Of a DNA stretch of 64,000 bases, positions 1-11,940 are shown one piece after another. The notes beneath the pieces were generated by a model. The model had not been told where the DNA came from. It ran no database searches and worked only from the letters and a program-made list of their open reading frames with translations. The DNA is from Callorhinus ursinus. Its lineage: Eukaryota; Chordata; Mammalia; Carnivora; Otariidae. A program made the translations under genes and the position numbers. Position 1 is the first letter of the stretch. Every line of letters begins with the position of its first letter. The stretch spans positions 21,800,028 to 21,864,027 of the forward strand of contig NW_020312785.1 of the NCBI RefSeq assembly GCF_003265705.1, read 5' to 3'.

Positions 1-900
1 TGTCAGACCACAGTGACCTTCCAGTATTGAATTTTGGGTGAAAGAATATCAGATGTAACAAATAATAGATAGAAAGATAACACATATGACCTTGGGGAAG
101 ATAGCTGCATTAGAGGAAAGTATGTGGGTATTACTGCAGTGATATAAGGCGTTTATCAGATGCGATCTCCAAGAGAAGAATAAAGAGGGAAAGATAACCA
201 GCTATAAGATAAGCCTTAGGTCATATGCATATTTTGGAGGTAGAAAGAGGAAGAATGAATACTTATCATAGACACAGTTTACAGGGACTAAAGACTATTG
301 AATATGATCATTTAGCTGAGTATTCAGCATGCAGTTTTTAGATATAGTGCCTTATACAACTTTACCCAAGAATGGTGAAAGATTCACCTGAGCACAAAAA
401 ATAATCTAATAAGCTTTAAAAATTCCAGTTTGTAAGTGTACTAAGAGACTAGCATTCTCAAATTAAGAAAAGTATTACGAGATAAAGCATTACTATTTGG
501 GGAGGACAGAGAAATTTCTTCTAAGACTAAACTATTTAATGACAGTTTGTGAGATGAGGTTAATTTGGTTGTTTATTAATAAGATGCAAGTTACTTCCCT
601 AATGAACCATTTTAATCAGTAATCTATCAGTTAATCAGTGTTAATCAGCGTTCCATTACTAAATAAGGACTTCATGATGAGGTGGACAAACTCATAGTGT
701 TGCATGACTAATAAGTAGACATTTTTTTTCAAAAAGATTTTCATTATCTTAAAGTCTATAATATTCAAAGTTTGAGAAAAGACTATATTTAGGCTAGCAG
801 AATCCAGTGGCTTCATGAGAGGAGTCTAGCATTTGTGATCAGATGTTTCTGAGATGTATATAGTCATTGGTAAATGTGCAGCTTCTCCAAGTATAAGAAC
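1..900. other. Unique AT-rich sequence, nothing recognised
   Basis: I see no SINE, L1, L2 or MIR signature, no microsatellite and no convincing coding frame here. If the minus-strand candidate exon at about 1117-1310 were real, this stretch would lie just downstream of its poly(A) site. Confidence 0.5.
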
Positions 901-922
901 CTGGGAAAAAATGCTGGTATTG

Positions 923-928
923 TTTATT
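923..928 (-). promoter_or_regulatory. Possible poly(A) signal AATAAA
   Basis: AATAAA reads on the minus strand about 190 nt beyond the TGA of the candidate exon. The hexamer is common by chance in AT-rich DNA, so it matters only if that exon is real. Confidence 0.2.
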
Positions 929-1116
929 TTAGGTTAAAAAGAAAAACCCAACAGAATAGTCACTGAGAAATTTTTCTTTTATGTTTGTTCTTGCTCCATT
1001 TTCTTACCAACGAAACAATACTGCTTATGTAAGATCTTAAAACTGATGAAATTCTAGAATGTTGAGATAAAATCACATCTCTTGAAAAGTAGTCCCACAA
1101 CCATTCTCTTTGCTTG

Positions 1117-1310
1117 TCAGAGCATATCTGGAACATTGGATTTGGTTTTGAGGGTCACGTAAATTTGGTTAGGTTGTATCTCATCCAGATTCTTTGCAAT
1201 CAGCTCACCCATATCTACCAGTTTTGGTGAATTGTTACCATCTATAGACACTTTCATCTCCCAACCAGGGCTTTTTAGACCTGGAAAACCAAATACCAAT
1301 CTTCGTCACA
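1117..1310 (-). other. Candidate terminal coding exon or gene remnant, unidentified
   Basis: Read on the minus strand, a pyrimidine-leaning run ending TTTGGTTTTCCAG (about 1287-1299) could be a splice acceptor. An open frame runs from there to a TGA at 1117-1119, giving a hydrophilic peptide of about 57-60 residues containing SPGWEMKVSIDGN and ending KSNVPDML. An in-frame TGA lies a few codons upstream of the putative acceptor, as expected if the frame begins at a splice site. An AATAAA (rc at 923-928) lies about 190 nt past the stop. I do not recognise the protein. A chance frame or an old pseudogene fragment is equally possible. Confidence 0.3.
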
Positions 1311-1699
1311 TCAAGAAAGAACTAAGAGGCAGGTTGTGCTGGATTTTCAAGATTTTATCTCAGTATCTGTTCTCCAGGCTGCTCGCCTGGCTTTTTGTAG
1401 TTACTGGTCATTTTTTTGTCATTGTTCAGGAATCTGGATAGTATTCAAAGACTTTTTTCCTAAACTAATTTATTTTATGTTAAGTGATCAACATAATTAT
1501 TTCTTTTTTATTGCATATTTTACCTACACAATTTTTATTGAGGTATAATTGACATATAATATACTAATTTCAGGTGTGCAGCATAATGATTTGATATTTG
1601 TATATCTTGCAAGATGATCACCACAGTAATTCAAGTTAACATCTATCATCATACATAAAATTTTGTTTTCTTATGTTGAGAACTTTTAAGATCTACTGT

Positions 1700-1862
1700 T
1701 TTTTTTTTTTAAGATTTTATTTATTCATGAGAGAGAGAGAGGCAGAGAGAGAAGCAGGCTCCCAAGGAGCAGGGAGCCCCATGCGGAACTCGATCCCAGG
1801 ACCCTGGGATCATGACCTGAGCTGAAGGCAGATGCTCAACCATCTGAGCCACCCAGGCGCCC
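1700..1862 (-). mobile_element. Can-SINE (SINEC), minus strand, inside old L1
   Basis: Poly(T) plus AAGATTTTATTTATT at the left and GAGCCACCCAGGCGCCC at the right show a tail-to-head minus-strand copy. Target-site duplication: TTAAGATCTACTGT (1686-1699) against TTAAGATATACTGT (1863-1876), 13/14 identical. The GA-rich region is short, so this copy is slightly shorter than its neighbours. Confidence 0.95.
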
Positions 1863-1972
1863 TTAAGATATACTGTCTTAACAACATTCCAGCACGCAAT
1901 ATAATGTAGTCAACACGCTGTACATTACATCCCATGACTTGTCTGTTTTATAATTGGAAGTTTGTACCTTTT

Positions 1973-2169
1973 TTGTTTTTAAAGAGTTTCTTTATTTATT
2001 TGACAGAGAGAGAGACAGGAGAGAGGGAACACAAGCAGGGGGAGTGGGAGAGGGAGAAGCAGGCTCCCCGCTGAGCAGGGAGCCCGACGCGGGGCTCGAT
2101 CCCAGGACCCTGGGATCATGACCCAAGCCAAAGGCAGCCGCTTAACCAACTGAGCCACTCAGGCGCCCC
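1973..2169 (-). mobile_element. Can-SINE (SINEC), minus strand, inside old L1
   Basis: Near-full-length copy with a long GA-rich block and a well-preserved CTGAGCAGGGAGCCCGACGC section. TSD: TGGAAGTTTGTACCTTTT (1955-1972) against TGGAAATTTGTACCTTTT (2170-2187), 17/18 identical. It is the second of three same-strand SINEs in this L1. Confidence 0.95.
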
Positions 2170-3072
2170 TGGAAATTTGTACCTTTTGACCCCTTCACCC
2201 ATTTCACCCATCCTCCCCCTTCTCTGCCTCTGGTAGCCACCAGTCTGTTCTCTGTATGTATGATCTCTTTTTGTTGTTGTTGTTTGACTGGTTTTTTTTT
2301 AGGGTCCACATAAAAATGAGGTCATATGGTATTTGTCTTTCTCTGTCTGACTTATTTCACATCTTCAAGGTCCATCCATGTTGTCACAAATGGCAAGATT
2401 TCCTCTTTTTTAATGGCTCAATAATTTGTTATTGTAACAAATATATATAATATGTATATTATATATTATCCACACACATACATACATATATACACATCAT
2501 GTCTTCTTTATTCATTCATCCATTGATAGGCACTTAGATTGTTTCCTTATCTTGGATATTGTAAATAATGCTGCAATGAACATGGGACTCCATGGTAGCT
2601 CTATTTTTAAGTTTCTGAGGAATCTCCATACTGTTTTCTGTAGTGGCTGCACCAATTTATATTCCCATCCACCAGTGTACAAGCGTTCCTTTTTCTTCAT
2701 ATCCTCATCAACACTTGTATTTCTTATCTTTTTGGTAATAACCATCTAACAGGTGTGAGGTGGTATCTTATTGGGATTTTGATTTGCATTTCCCTGATGA
2801 TTAGTGATATTGAGAATCTTTCCATGTGCGTGTTGGCCATTTATATGTCTTCTTGGGAAAAATGTCTATTCAGATCTTTTGGTCACTTTTTAATCAGATT
2901 GTTTGTTTTGTGTATGTGTTGAGTCATATGAGTTCTTTATATATTTTGGATATTAACCCCTTATCAGATATGTCATTTGCAAATATTTTCTCCCATTCAG
3001 TATGTTGTCTTTTCATTTCATTGATGGTTTCCTTTGTTCGGTAGAAGCTTTTTAGTTTGATGCAGTTCCACT

Positions 3073-3232
3073 TTTTTTTAAATGATTGATTGATTTTGAG
3101 AGAGAGAGAGAAGCAGACTCCCTGCTGAGTGTGGGTGGAGCCCAATGTGGGGCTCTATCTCATGAGCCTGAGATTATGACCTCAGCTGAAATCAAGAGTT
3201 AGACGCTTAATGGACTGAGCCACCCAGGTGCC
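3073..3232 (-). mobile_element. Can-SINE, older and diverged, minus strand
   Basis: The sequence runs from TTTTTTTTAAATGATTGATTG to GAGCCACCCAGGTGCC. It is more diverged than the two SINEs upstream. A degraded TSD is visible: TGCAGTTCCACT (3061-3072) and TGCAGCCTCACC (from 3233). The host L1 sequence resumes after it. Confidence 0.85.
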
Positions 3233-3370
3233 TGCAGCCTCACCCTTTTTTGTTTTTTCATTTGTTTTTTTTGCTTTTGGTGTCAGTTCCAAAAAATGAC
3301 CACCAAGACCAATGTCAAGGAGCTGACCACCTATGTTTTCTTCTAGGATTTTTATGATTTCAGCTCTACA

Positions 3371-3980
3371 TTATTTATTAGACTGAAATAAACATATTAC
3401 AGATTAAAAATTTTTTAAAAATTCATGTGAATTTTTAAGATAAAAGATCTTTCAAAGAAAAAAATGTTTGCAGTAGATCATTCTATGCTCAAGGTCATAG
3501 GTATTTGAACATTTTTGCCCTTAGTTATTAGAAGAATTTATAGATATGAAAGGGGGTTTGGGGAAGCTTGGAGTAAATGAGAAGGCTTTGTCCTGAATTT
3601 CAAAAAGGAAAACTTGAAAAAAAGAAAGGAAAATAAAAAGAGTAGCAGAAAAGAACAAATCATCTATGGTCTTTTTCTACCTTTCTGTGGGATAGAATAA
3701 ATTATTTATGATGAAACCTTTTGTTTCTCTCATAAAATGTTTAAATGCCCTTAGAAACAAAATACTTGTTCACATTATAATTAAAATGAAACAGTAGAGC
3801 TTTCTGAAATGTATTCATAAAATATCAATAGATACCCAGTCAACACTTTCTGAACATAAGAAATACAACTATAAAACACGTAGAACAAAATTACTGTCGG
3901 AAGAAAGTTTCCCACAAAAACGATTAGTGACATGATAGTGATCAGAAATCCAATTATAATAATATGTTCCCCACTATAAA
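3371..3980. other. Unique sequence, nothing recognised
   Basis: AT-rich sequence with many A-runs. I see no repeat signature or credible ORF. Confidence 0.45.
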
Positions 3981-3981
3981 A

Positions 3982-4135
3982 GTATCCTAGAATAGAAATG
4001 ATATATATAAATAAAATATATATTTATGTAATAATAAATATATATATAATAATATATTATTTCTATGTTAGGATACATATATATATGTAATATAATACAA
4101 ACATACAATATATAATATGATACAAATCAAAAAGA
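3982..4135. repeat. AT-rich low-complexity tract inside an imperfect inverted repeat
   Basis: The arm GTATCCTAGAATAGAAAT (3982-3999) is matched by the reverse complement of ATTTCTATGTTAGGATAC (4059-4076), 16 of 18 pairing. About 59 bp of nearly pure A/T separates the arms. More TATA-type low complexity continues to about 4135. It could be a local inversion-duplication or a degraded MITE. Confidence 0.7.
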
Positions 4136-4140
4136 CAACT

Positions 4141-5210
4141 TGGATAGGAGACTCCTCAAAGAGCCGAATAAATAAGTACATCTCATTGTTTGTCCTGGCA
4201 CACTTACTGGGCAAATTTTAGAACTTGGAAGATTATTAAAACAATTCCTATCAGGAAATTCAAATTAGCATAGCACACAGTCTCTTTTAAGTATTGTCAT
4301 AGCTCATTAAGAAAATTGTGCCTGCAGCCCATCTCTCCCTGTACATATACAAGGCCCAAATAATTATATTTTAAGATATTTCCATGTTTAAATAACATTA
4401 CTTTTTTGAGACTTTGACATTGATCTTTAGCCAAAAACCTGAAATTAAAATACCACAAAAATTTACTAATCTGTAGACAATATAAACCTGAGACTTAGGA
4501 CATATTTAGATTGATTTTGTCCATCTTTTTTTGTCAAAGATTTTTTAAAACTTCATTTAAAAATAATTTTGTGTACAAACAAGAGTAATTGCCTCCATTG
4601 TTAAAACGTTATGGTTTTGCTTTAAGAAAACTTAAAAATACTGGAGAGTGACAAGTGATGCTTTAGTTTCTAATTAGTTTGTTCATGATAAGTGATGTCG
4701 TAGAGTCATCATTTCTAAACTTGTGAAAGGCATCTAAATATCCTAAATAATCCCCTACTAAATACTATATTAAAATGGCCCAATATCTATGATCATTTTG
4801 GCTGATCAGGTAGCTCTCAGGAGAAATTCACCATTATACATATAAGTGTATTTCTCAGAGTCCCTATCTTTGGCATACTCTATATAAGAAATAATTGAAG
4901 ATGAAAATTAAGGAATCTGTTGTGTTCTTGATGAAAAGTCTGCTTATACTAATTTAAGAATAGTGAAATATAACATGAACACATTTAAGAGCTAAGTTAG
5001 AAACTAGAAAATTATAATGTATTAATCTTTTCAATAAAGCATTTTAAAATGACCACAGAATAGCAATGTGGGCAAAATATAAGAAAGTCATTCCAAAAGG
5101 AAATACAAATGCTTGGTAGCAAAAATAATATTCAGTGTCATTAGTAATCAGGAAAATAAACATAAAATGACATTATATTTTCTCAAACTAGATTGGCAAA
5201 TTAAAAACAA
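4141..5210. other. Unique AT-rich sequence, nothing recognised
   Basis: No SINE, L1 or MIR landmark and no open frame above about 60 codons. Confidence 0.45.
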
Positions 5211-5259
5211 AGTATCAGTCTAGTAAGTTTTTGAGACAATGAGCATTCTCATGCAATGC

Positions 5260-5500
5260 AAATAAGAACGTAAATGCATTTAAATAAACAGGTACTGTGT
5301 GTCCAGCGCTGGGCGATGCATGTATCAGGGCAAAGGCTAGATGACTATGGCAACGGAGACAATTATGAATTCTGTTTGCGTCCAGAGTTGATGCAGAGGA
5401 AGTGTGGTAAGGGGTAGAAGACAAGGCTTGAATCAAATTTAGAGCCTGAAGGATCTGAAGTCCTGTTCCTCTTCTACACTTCTTTTTTGTCTCCACCACC
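5260..5500 (-). mobile_element. Probable old MIR/L2 remnant
   Basis: The segment AACAGGTACTGTGTGTCCAG resembles the TACTATGTGCCAGGCACTG landmark. About 150 bp later GACAAGGCTTGAATCAAATT and GAAGTCCTGTTCCTCTTC resemble the other end of a minus-strand MIR. It is strongly diverged. A 94-codon open frame on the minus strand here is most simply explained as chance. Confidence 0.35.
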
Positions 5501-6588
5501 CAAAAAGAACAAAAACCTCAGCAGCTGTTATCGTTCAGAGGAAACATAGTACATGTCAATTTATCCATTGTATTGGAAACATGCATTTCTGGAATGAGTT
5601 AAAATTAACCTCTTTGATGAATAGGAAGCAGCTTAACTTAGTTTGGGTAAAATAAGGATATTCTTTTAGCTAAATTAGTTGGAGCAATAGAATACATAAA
5701 AAAAGTCACTTCATTTTTTCCCATTGATCAATTAAATATTATACAAAACATGCACTTAGCATGTCTTAATATATTTTATGATAAAGTCCTAAGATGTGGG
5801 TCCAGGAACCATGTAATTCAAGAAATAAAAAAGGAACTTTCCATATTCCACCTGGTAGCTGTCTTTATAATAGACGTATTTCACATTGGGCCAAAAGCGA
5901 TAATGAAAAAGAACATGTAAAAAAAAATTCTGGAAAAAGAAATATAAGAACTTTGTAATAAAGGAGTTCCCTATTTCCTGAACCAGACCACTATGCAAAA
6001 CTGATAAACAAACAACGTCATTTGCTGAGAATCTGCCAGTGCTGAGGATTCAGATAAGAGAACACACGTGTCTATACTCGAGAAGTTTGTAGTTATGCCT
6101 TCTCTTCACTTAGGATATTCAAACATGCATTGTTAGTCTGGAGGCTCTGAAATTAGGAGCAGAAAATTGGGCGGCTTATTAAATTCCTCTCATTTGAAAG
6201 GGTAGTCAACCTACTGATCTTAAAAATTTTTATTGCTTATTCTTTATCCCAAAGAAAGCCAGTGTGTAATTTTTTATAAAGGATCCAGGAAAAATTTTTT
6301 TTTTTTTTTACATCAAATGCCTTAACAGCCAGCAGAGACCAAGATAGCAGATATCATCTCTTCTCTAGTAGGTATTTTCAAAGTCATCAACACCTGCTTC
6401 TGTGGAATTTATGTCAGTTATCGTATAGATTCATGGAGTTCATTAAATAGAACTATTTTAAACATAAATTTGCATAAATATTTAAGTATTTTCAACCTTG
6501 TCCCAGTCAATAGCATTAAGTGATGTCCAGTAAAATTGAAAATTCATTAATGCAATCAACAATGAGTAAGTTACAACTTCTTTTAAAA
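5501..6588. other. Unique sequence, nothing recognised
   Basis: AT-rich, with an A/T run at about 6293-6310. I see no repeat or gene. Confidence 0.45.
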
Positions 6589-6603
6589 ATATTGGCATGT
6601 GAT

Positions 6604-6706
6604 ATGATGATCACTGGGGGTTGTAGGCAACTGATGAATTATTGAACACTACATCTGAAACTAATGATGTACTATATGTTGGCTAATTGAATTTAAATTA
6701 AAAAAA
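6604..6706 (+). mobile_element. Short L1 3' end (carnivore L1), plus strand
   Basis: The sequence CTGAAACTAATGATGTACTA followed by TATGTTGGCTAATTGAATTT and an A-rich tail is a carnivore L1 terminus, truncated to about 100 bp. An approximate TSD flanks it: ATATTGGCATGTGAT (6589-6603) and ACATTGGCGGTGAT (6707-6720). Confidence 0.75.
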
Positions 6707-6720
6707 ACATTGGCGGTGAT

Positions 6721-8170
6721 TCATGATAGTCCCAAATGGTGGATATTGTGATTTTAACCATTTTCTTTAGATTTCTAAAATTGTAGTCACACATTACCTT
6801 TTTCTTCTACCTCTTTTTCCATCTTTTTCTTCTTTTTCTATTTTAGACAGAATTATTCTGTAAGGGCTAGAGAAAATGGACTATCTTCTGGGTAGTTAAA
6901 TTACATGTCAAACATTTCAGAGTTTAGAAAGCAGCTAATGAGAGTGTAATATTAAAATGTCAAACATGTACATACCATTTTCTTCCTCTTCCTGACTTTG
7001 AACCCCTCTGGTAACAACTATAATGATCTGTGTAGGCTTCGGTCCATTGTTCCCTTTCCTCACTCACATTTAGTAATTACTTTCTCCTCAAGGCTGCACT
7101 TTTCTTGAGGAAAGTAAATTTCCAGAGCAGTGTTCAGTTTTGAATTAAATCCTATTCCTATGACAGCAAAGACATATTAGGGGAGTGAATTCGACAGCTT
7201 GTAGCTTTCCCCATTAATTTCTGTCTCTACAAAGTGCTCACAAAATATTCAAGTATATTTTTCTGTTTTGGGAAGGATTTTTTCCTTAGAAAGCTTTCTG
7301 ACTAACTGCCTGTGGATAACACCAGGGAGGATTTTAAACTGCTTGATATGTGTTATCCTTTTTGCTACTCAGAGAGTGAGAATGGAAAAGGCAAAGCTTT
7401 CTGCCAGCAAGTGCTGAGTAATTGAAAACAAAGTCCCTATTGCGGTGGCAGGACATTGATACTTGAAGACTAAATGTGGAGAGGGCATTTTGTTATCAGT
7501 GGCACTCCATAGAAGAATGTAATATGTTTATAATTTTTCCCAATACTAGTTGATGTTTAAAGTGAATTTACAGTAATACATTTTAGTGCCATGCAGTATT
7601 CAGTAGAATTAGTGCAGAATCATCATCAGGAAATGTTCCATGAGTAAGTGGAATGAGAAGTATATGATTAAGAATCTAGCAGTGACCTTAATTGCTATGC
7701 TATTGTTTTGTTTTTAAGTGCGTGGTCAGTCTAATACATGAGATAGTTATGATATTAACAACACTTTTAATATGATGTTTGCCATGCTCAAGTACGTGTG
7801 GTTTGTTTCAATGTCAACCATTAGTCTATTAAAAACAATTCAGAGCTATTGTCAACACTTGGAGTCTCTAAGCACATCAACAAAGGATGGGTAGAAGATT
7901 CAAATGGCCACTCGATGGTCCATCCATTATGCCTGTACAAATTGTGGTATTGTAGATTGTGTACTATAAAGATAAGTATGTTTGTGTTTGTCAAGATATC
8001 ATTGGGATAATTGTATTCTTTGTGCTAAAACAAAGAGTGGTGACTCCAAATGAGAGGATGGAATTTATTAAGAAGTGTTATAGGGAAATGGTCCAGTACT
8101 GACTCCTCAAATTCTCCATCTCAGATTTTCTCTCTCAAAGCCCATCATAAAATGTAACTGCTTTTACTGG
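6721..8170. other. Mostly unique sequence; possible conserved stretch
   Basis: I recognise no repeats. The sequence at about 7050-7520 is less AT-biased and of higher complexity than its surroundings and could be conserved non-coding DNA. Nothing in the sequence alone demonstrates this. Confidence 0.35.
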
Positions 8171-8174
8171 TCTC

Positions 8175-8450
8175 AGTTATTCATTCATTCTTTTAACAAA
8201 TATTTTTGAGTGCCTGTTATGGCCAAGGCACTGGAGATTTACAGTGAAATTAGATAAACACAGCTTTATAGATAAACAAGTATCAATCAATTATACCAAA
8301 CAGAAGTGAAGAATGCTATGAGAGTATAACAAGGTACTTAACCAGGTCAGGGGGTCAGGGAGAACATCTCTGTGCAAATGATATTTAACTTGAGATCTGA
8401 AGAATGAGTAAGAGTTAGTGAAGGGAAGTGGGGAGTAGGGGTTAGGTAGA
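8175..8450 (-). mobile_element. L2 3' end, minus strand
   Basis: ATTCATTCTTTTAACAAATA then GAGTGCCTGTTATGGCCAAG is the reverse complement of the L2 terminus. It is followed by the expected order: GATAAACA, AAGTGAAGAATGCTATGAGA, GTCAGGGAGAACATCTCTG, ACTTGAGATCTGAAGAATGA. Ancient mammalian repeat with no coding content. Confidence 0.7.
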
Positions 8451-10053
8451 TTAGGTCATGAGAAAGTCTGTTGTCTCTTTGGACACCTTCTTCTAGACAA
8501 ATATTGTCTCTCTGATCCCTCGTTGAGCTGGACCTTCTGTTAAGCTACTGGGCTTTATCTGGAAGCTGTGCTTCTTGACATCAGTGCTGTCCTGTAAGGT
8601 GTTCGACCCTCTGGAAACCTCTTTCCTCATCCCAAGTCCCTAAAATGTCACTAAAAAAAGTATAACTTGAAGAAAAGAAAGGAAAACATCATAATGATCT
8701 CCAGGAAACTAAAAGGAATGAAACATGAACAGTATTTGTTGAGAGCCCCTTATGTTGGAATTTCGGGGATTCTTTTTAAACTTCTAGTTTAGTAGATCAT
8801 GTTCTATGGTCAAAAAAATGGTACTATATATTAATTAACTGATCCTTCATTTTATTAATAAGCATGTAGTATACAAAAAACAGTAAAAGGATTTAATCCA
8901 ATATGCCTTTTTTTTCAGTTTAAAGTATATTCAAAGCAATAACAAATGCTCTGCTATCATCTTATACTGTAGGCTCAGCTGGGATCTGTGTCTGTGTTGT
9001 GTAAACCTATGGTGGGAGAATGAGGATAAATACTGGCTTTGGTTCAATATAAAGTTTTTACACAAGTCAATCTCTTTTCTGTCTATCTGATGACTCTGTT
9101 TTTCTGTATGTTCTAATCAAAGACATAACTCAATTTCACTCAAACCAAATGCTCCACCAGGTAAATCATGAGTGACAGTGTGACTTGAGTTCAATCCCAG
9201 TTCAATATAGCCCCACTAACATGTCAGTTATTAGAGAAGCCCTGTTGATCGATTTGTTCCATGTATACATTATTCTGATTCACAGTGATTTTAAGCATCA
9301 GACTTTCAAGTACAATTATGTTCCATCTAAATCAACACCTCTAGCATTCTCAATCATCCACACACATGAAAAGGCACATTCCTTCTCTTAAGAGGGGATT
9401 TTATTTGTAAAATTTTCTGTGATGTGATATTAGTTTTGATAGGAAATAATTTCTACACCTGAATCAATATGAAAAATAATGTGCTTTTATGTCCACAAAA
9501 GTCCATTACATATAGATCAGTGTAAGCCTATTCTTTTTCTCTTATCACTTGAATTAGAGAATTCAAATAAAGCACATAATCTTATTTTATTAGGATTATG
9601 TTTAATTTATGGCCATCATGTAGGGCCAGAATGAAGAGGAAAAATAGTATTGTTATATAGTCAGTTTTCTTTTAAAAACCTAAAAATGGAAAAAACTCAG
9701 CCATGGCCAAATTAACACAAAATGATAGTGTTGTTCGGCCTGAACTTATTTATATCAGGAAATCCCAGTGGGAAGGTAATAGACAAAATTCACTGCACTG
9801 CTGTACTTTGAATGTAGGATTTCTTGAATTGAAGCATGAGTCTGAAAAAATTATTGTTTAAAATATGTAGTGTAGCGTGGATTATTGTGTATCTGTTCAT
9901 TATGAACCCTTGCCACCAACTAGATCTATTGGAAATTATGCCGTAAACTTTCCTACTATCCAAGAATGTTTTTAATTAAAATTGTAATTAAAATCATAAC
10001 AGAATATATTGATAGGAATACAAAAAAATAGTAAATGATATTTGACTTATAAG
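8451..10053. other. Unique sequence, nothing recognised
   Basis: No repeat landmarks and no plausible exon seen. The 68-codon frame at 9185-9391 has no supporting features. Confidence 0.45.
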
Positions 10054-10065
10054 AATGAACACCTG

Positions 10066-10241
10066 AGGGGGCACCTGGGTGGTCAAGGGTCCGACTAGAT
10101 TTTGGCTCAGGTCATGACCTCTGGGTCCTGAAATCGAGCCCCGCATTGGGCTCTGCGCTCAGTGCAGAGTCCGCTTGTCCCTCTCCACTCCCTCCCACGA
10201 TTGCTCTCTCTCAAATAAATAAATCAAATCTTAAAAAAAAA
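10066..10241 (+). mobile_element. Can-SINE (SINEC), plus strand
   Basis: Head GGGGCACCTGGGTGGTCAAG, body GGCTCAGGTCATGACCTCTG, tail CAAATAAATAAATCAAATC plus poly(A). TSD: AATGAACACCTG (10054-10065) and AATGAACAGCTG (10242-10253). The A-box region lacks a few bases (GTGGTCAAGGGTCCGAC). Confidence 0.93.
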
Positions 10242-10253
10242 AATGAACAGCTG

Positions 10254-11515
10254 CAAGCTGGTGAAAATTGCAGTTCTTAAGCTCACAGAAATCAAACTGA
10301 AATCATTCGATTGGTTATGTAAAGGTGTAACTCATATTAACAGTCTGTTATAATTTTTTTAATTCAGGAAATATTCCTCTGTGTAATGTCAAATCAACCT
10401 AAATAACAAACACCACTGTATAGTTAAGTGTAATGTGCTTTCTATGTACTGGTATTATTTTGTTTTGTCCTTATGTATGGGACAGAACACATACCCAGAC
10501 TAAAAGTGATTGTTTCTTTTTAATTATTTAGCTGAACAAATGTCTTTTATCATTTTATCAAGCCTATGGATTTTATATTTCCTTTACATAGCTCAACAGT
10601 GCAAATATTGGGTTTGTAGATAAGAATTTAATTAGCATTTCAAAGAGGTCAAATTAATTCCCTCCCAGACAATAACTGTTATTTCAGGCTAAAAAGTAAA
10701 ATTCAATTCTACAGCATGAAACAATTTTTAAATCTTAACAGTCATTTTGCTCAAAGAAAAACAGCACTGACTCTTTAAACTGGATAGTTTTTGAACTAAA
10801 ATCCTTAATTTTTGAAAAATATTTTTATCTTCTTCAAAAGTTGTTATGAGGGATTTTGGAGTTAATAACTGTGAAGTACTTAAGACCATGCCTGGTGTAT
10901 AATAAATGCTCTACCAACATAATAAGATATAATAAAATATCTAAATTCAAAAGAGTCATTAATGTTTATAGTGATATTGCCTGTGTGGTTCCAAGATCAC
11001 TGCATAAAGTCAGTGGCATAATGAGGGGTAAGGACACTAGGAGTGGTCTGCCCTCAGTGCTTTCTCTATTGGGTGCTTTATGGATAGAGAAATTTAAACA
11101 GTAATAAAACTGACCAAAATTTATTCAACTTTTAACTATAATTGTGTACTGGCAATTCTAAACAATCTCAGTGATAAAATACCGCCATCTGCCAGGGTCA
11201 ACCACTCACACAGCCCTACACCGTTTGGTATGCAACTGCAGAAAACAATAATAGAAAGGCAAATACTTTTGAATTCTTGAATGATAAAACCCTAGTTTTA
11301 TGTCCCCAAACTAGACATCAAATGCTCTTAAAAATCAATGTTTGGTGGCATTTATCAAGTAAATGAGGTAAGCAGTCAATTTTCCAGACATATTTGAACT
11401 GTACATGGCGTGGCATCATAAGGCTATGTATCTATAAATTCAAATTAATAACAGCATTCATTGGATTCATTGAATTCAGGATTCATTGGGTGTTCTTTTT
11501 CAAAATAACCCTTCT
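10254..11515. other. Mostly unique sequence
   Basis: A small MIR/L2-like scrap (TGCCTGGTGTATAATAAATG) sits near 10890-10915. Otherwise I recognise nothing. Confidence 0.4.
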
Positions 11516-11519
11516 AATT

Positions 11520-11640
11520 ACTTATTTAATATCTGTCTTTCTCATCAGCCTATAAGATTCACAAGGGCAAGGACCAGGTCTACTTTGTTCAATAAAGTCC
11601 TGCTTCTCAGCATATGGTGCATATTCAATAATTTTTTTAA
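11520..11640 (+). mobile_element. L2 3' end, plus strand
   Basis: AGCCTATAAGATTCACAAGG, GCAAGGACCAGGTCTACTTT and GCATATGGTGCATATTCAAT follow the L2 terminal consensus order (gene-free 3' end). Confidence 0.65.
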
Positions 11641-11819
11641 ATGTCAGAATTTTTTTTAATGTCACTAATTACCAGTGAAGGTTAAAAATTTTTGTTTATG
11701 TAGTACTACAATAGTCATAAACTATCATTTTCTTAATATAATACCAAGAGAACATCTGAGTCCCAGTTTTTAATTCATGTGCTATTGACAAGTGGAATAC
11801 AAAATAGAAATTAATAACA

Positions 11820-11940
11820 CTACCAACAATAATAAGATCTAACATTCATTGAGGACTTAAAATTTCTAGACAGTATTCCGTGTACTTTATATGACTAAAC
11901 TCATTCAATCTTCATACCTATTATCCCCGAGTTCCAGAAA
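11820..11940 (-). mobile_element. MIR fragment, minus strand
   Basis: ATTCATTGAGGACTTAAAAT, then TGTACTTTATATGACTAAAC, then CTTCATACCTATTATCCCC, is the reverse-complement MIR layout (…lower-case degenerate size-column and oligo-T landmarks). Confidence 0.6.

Larger units (their letters stand above)
1535..3370 (-). mobile_element. Old L1 (L1M-type) 3' region, split by three SINEs
   Basis: Joining the pieces between the SINEs gives a continuous reverse-complement L1 3' region. Landmarks include TATTGAGGTATAATTGACAT, GATGATCACCACAGTAA, GTAAATAATGCTGCAATGAA, ACAGGTGTGAGGTGGTATCT and TTGATTTGCATTTCCCTGATG. These are familiar from mammalian L1M/L1MA copies. Divergence and the later SINE insertions show it is old. 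No ORF survives. A short AT/CA-rich expansion sits at about 2440-2500. The exact subfamily is not determined. Confidence 0.8.
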
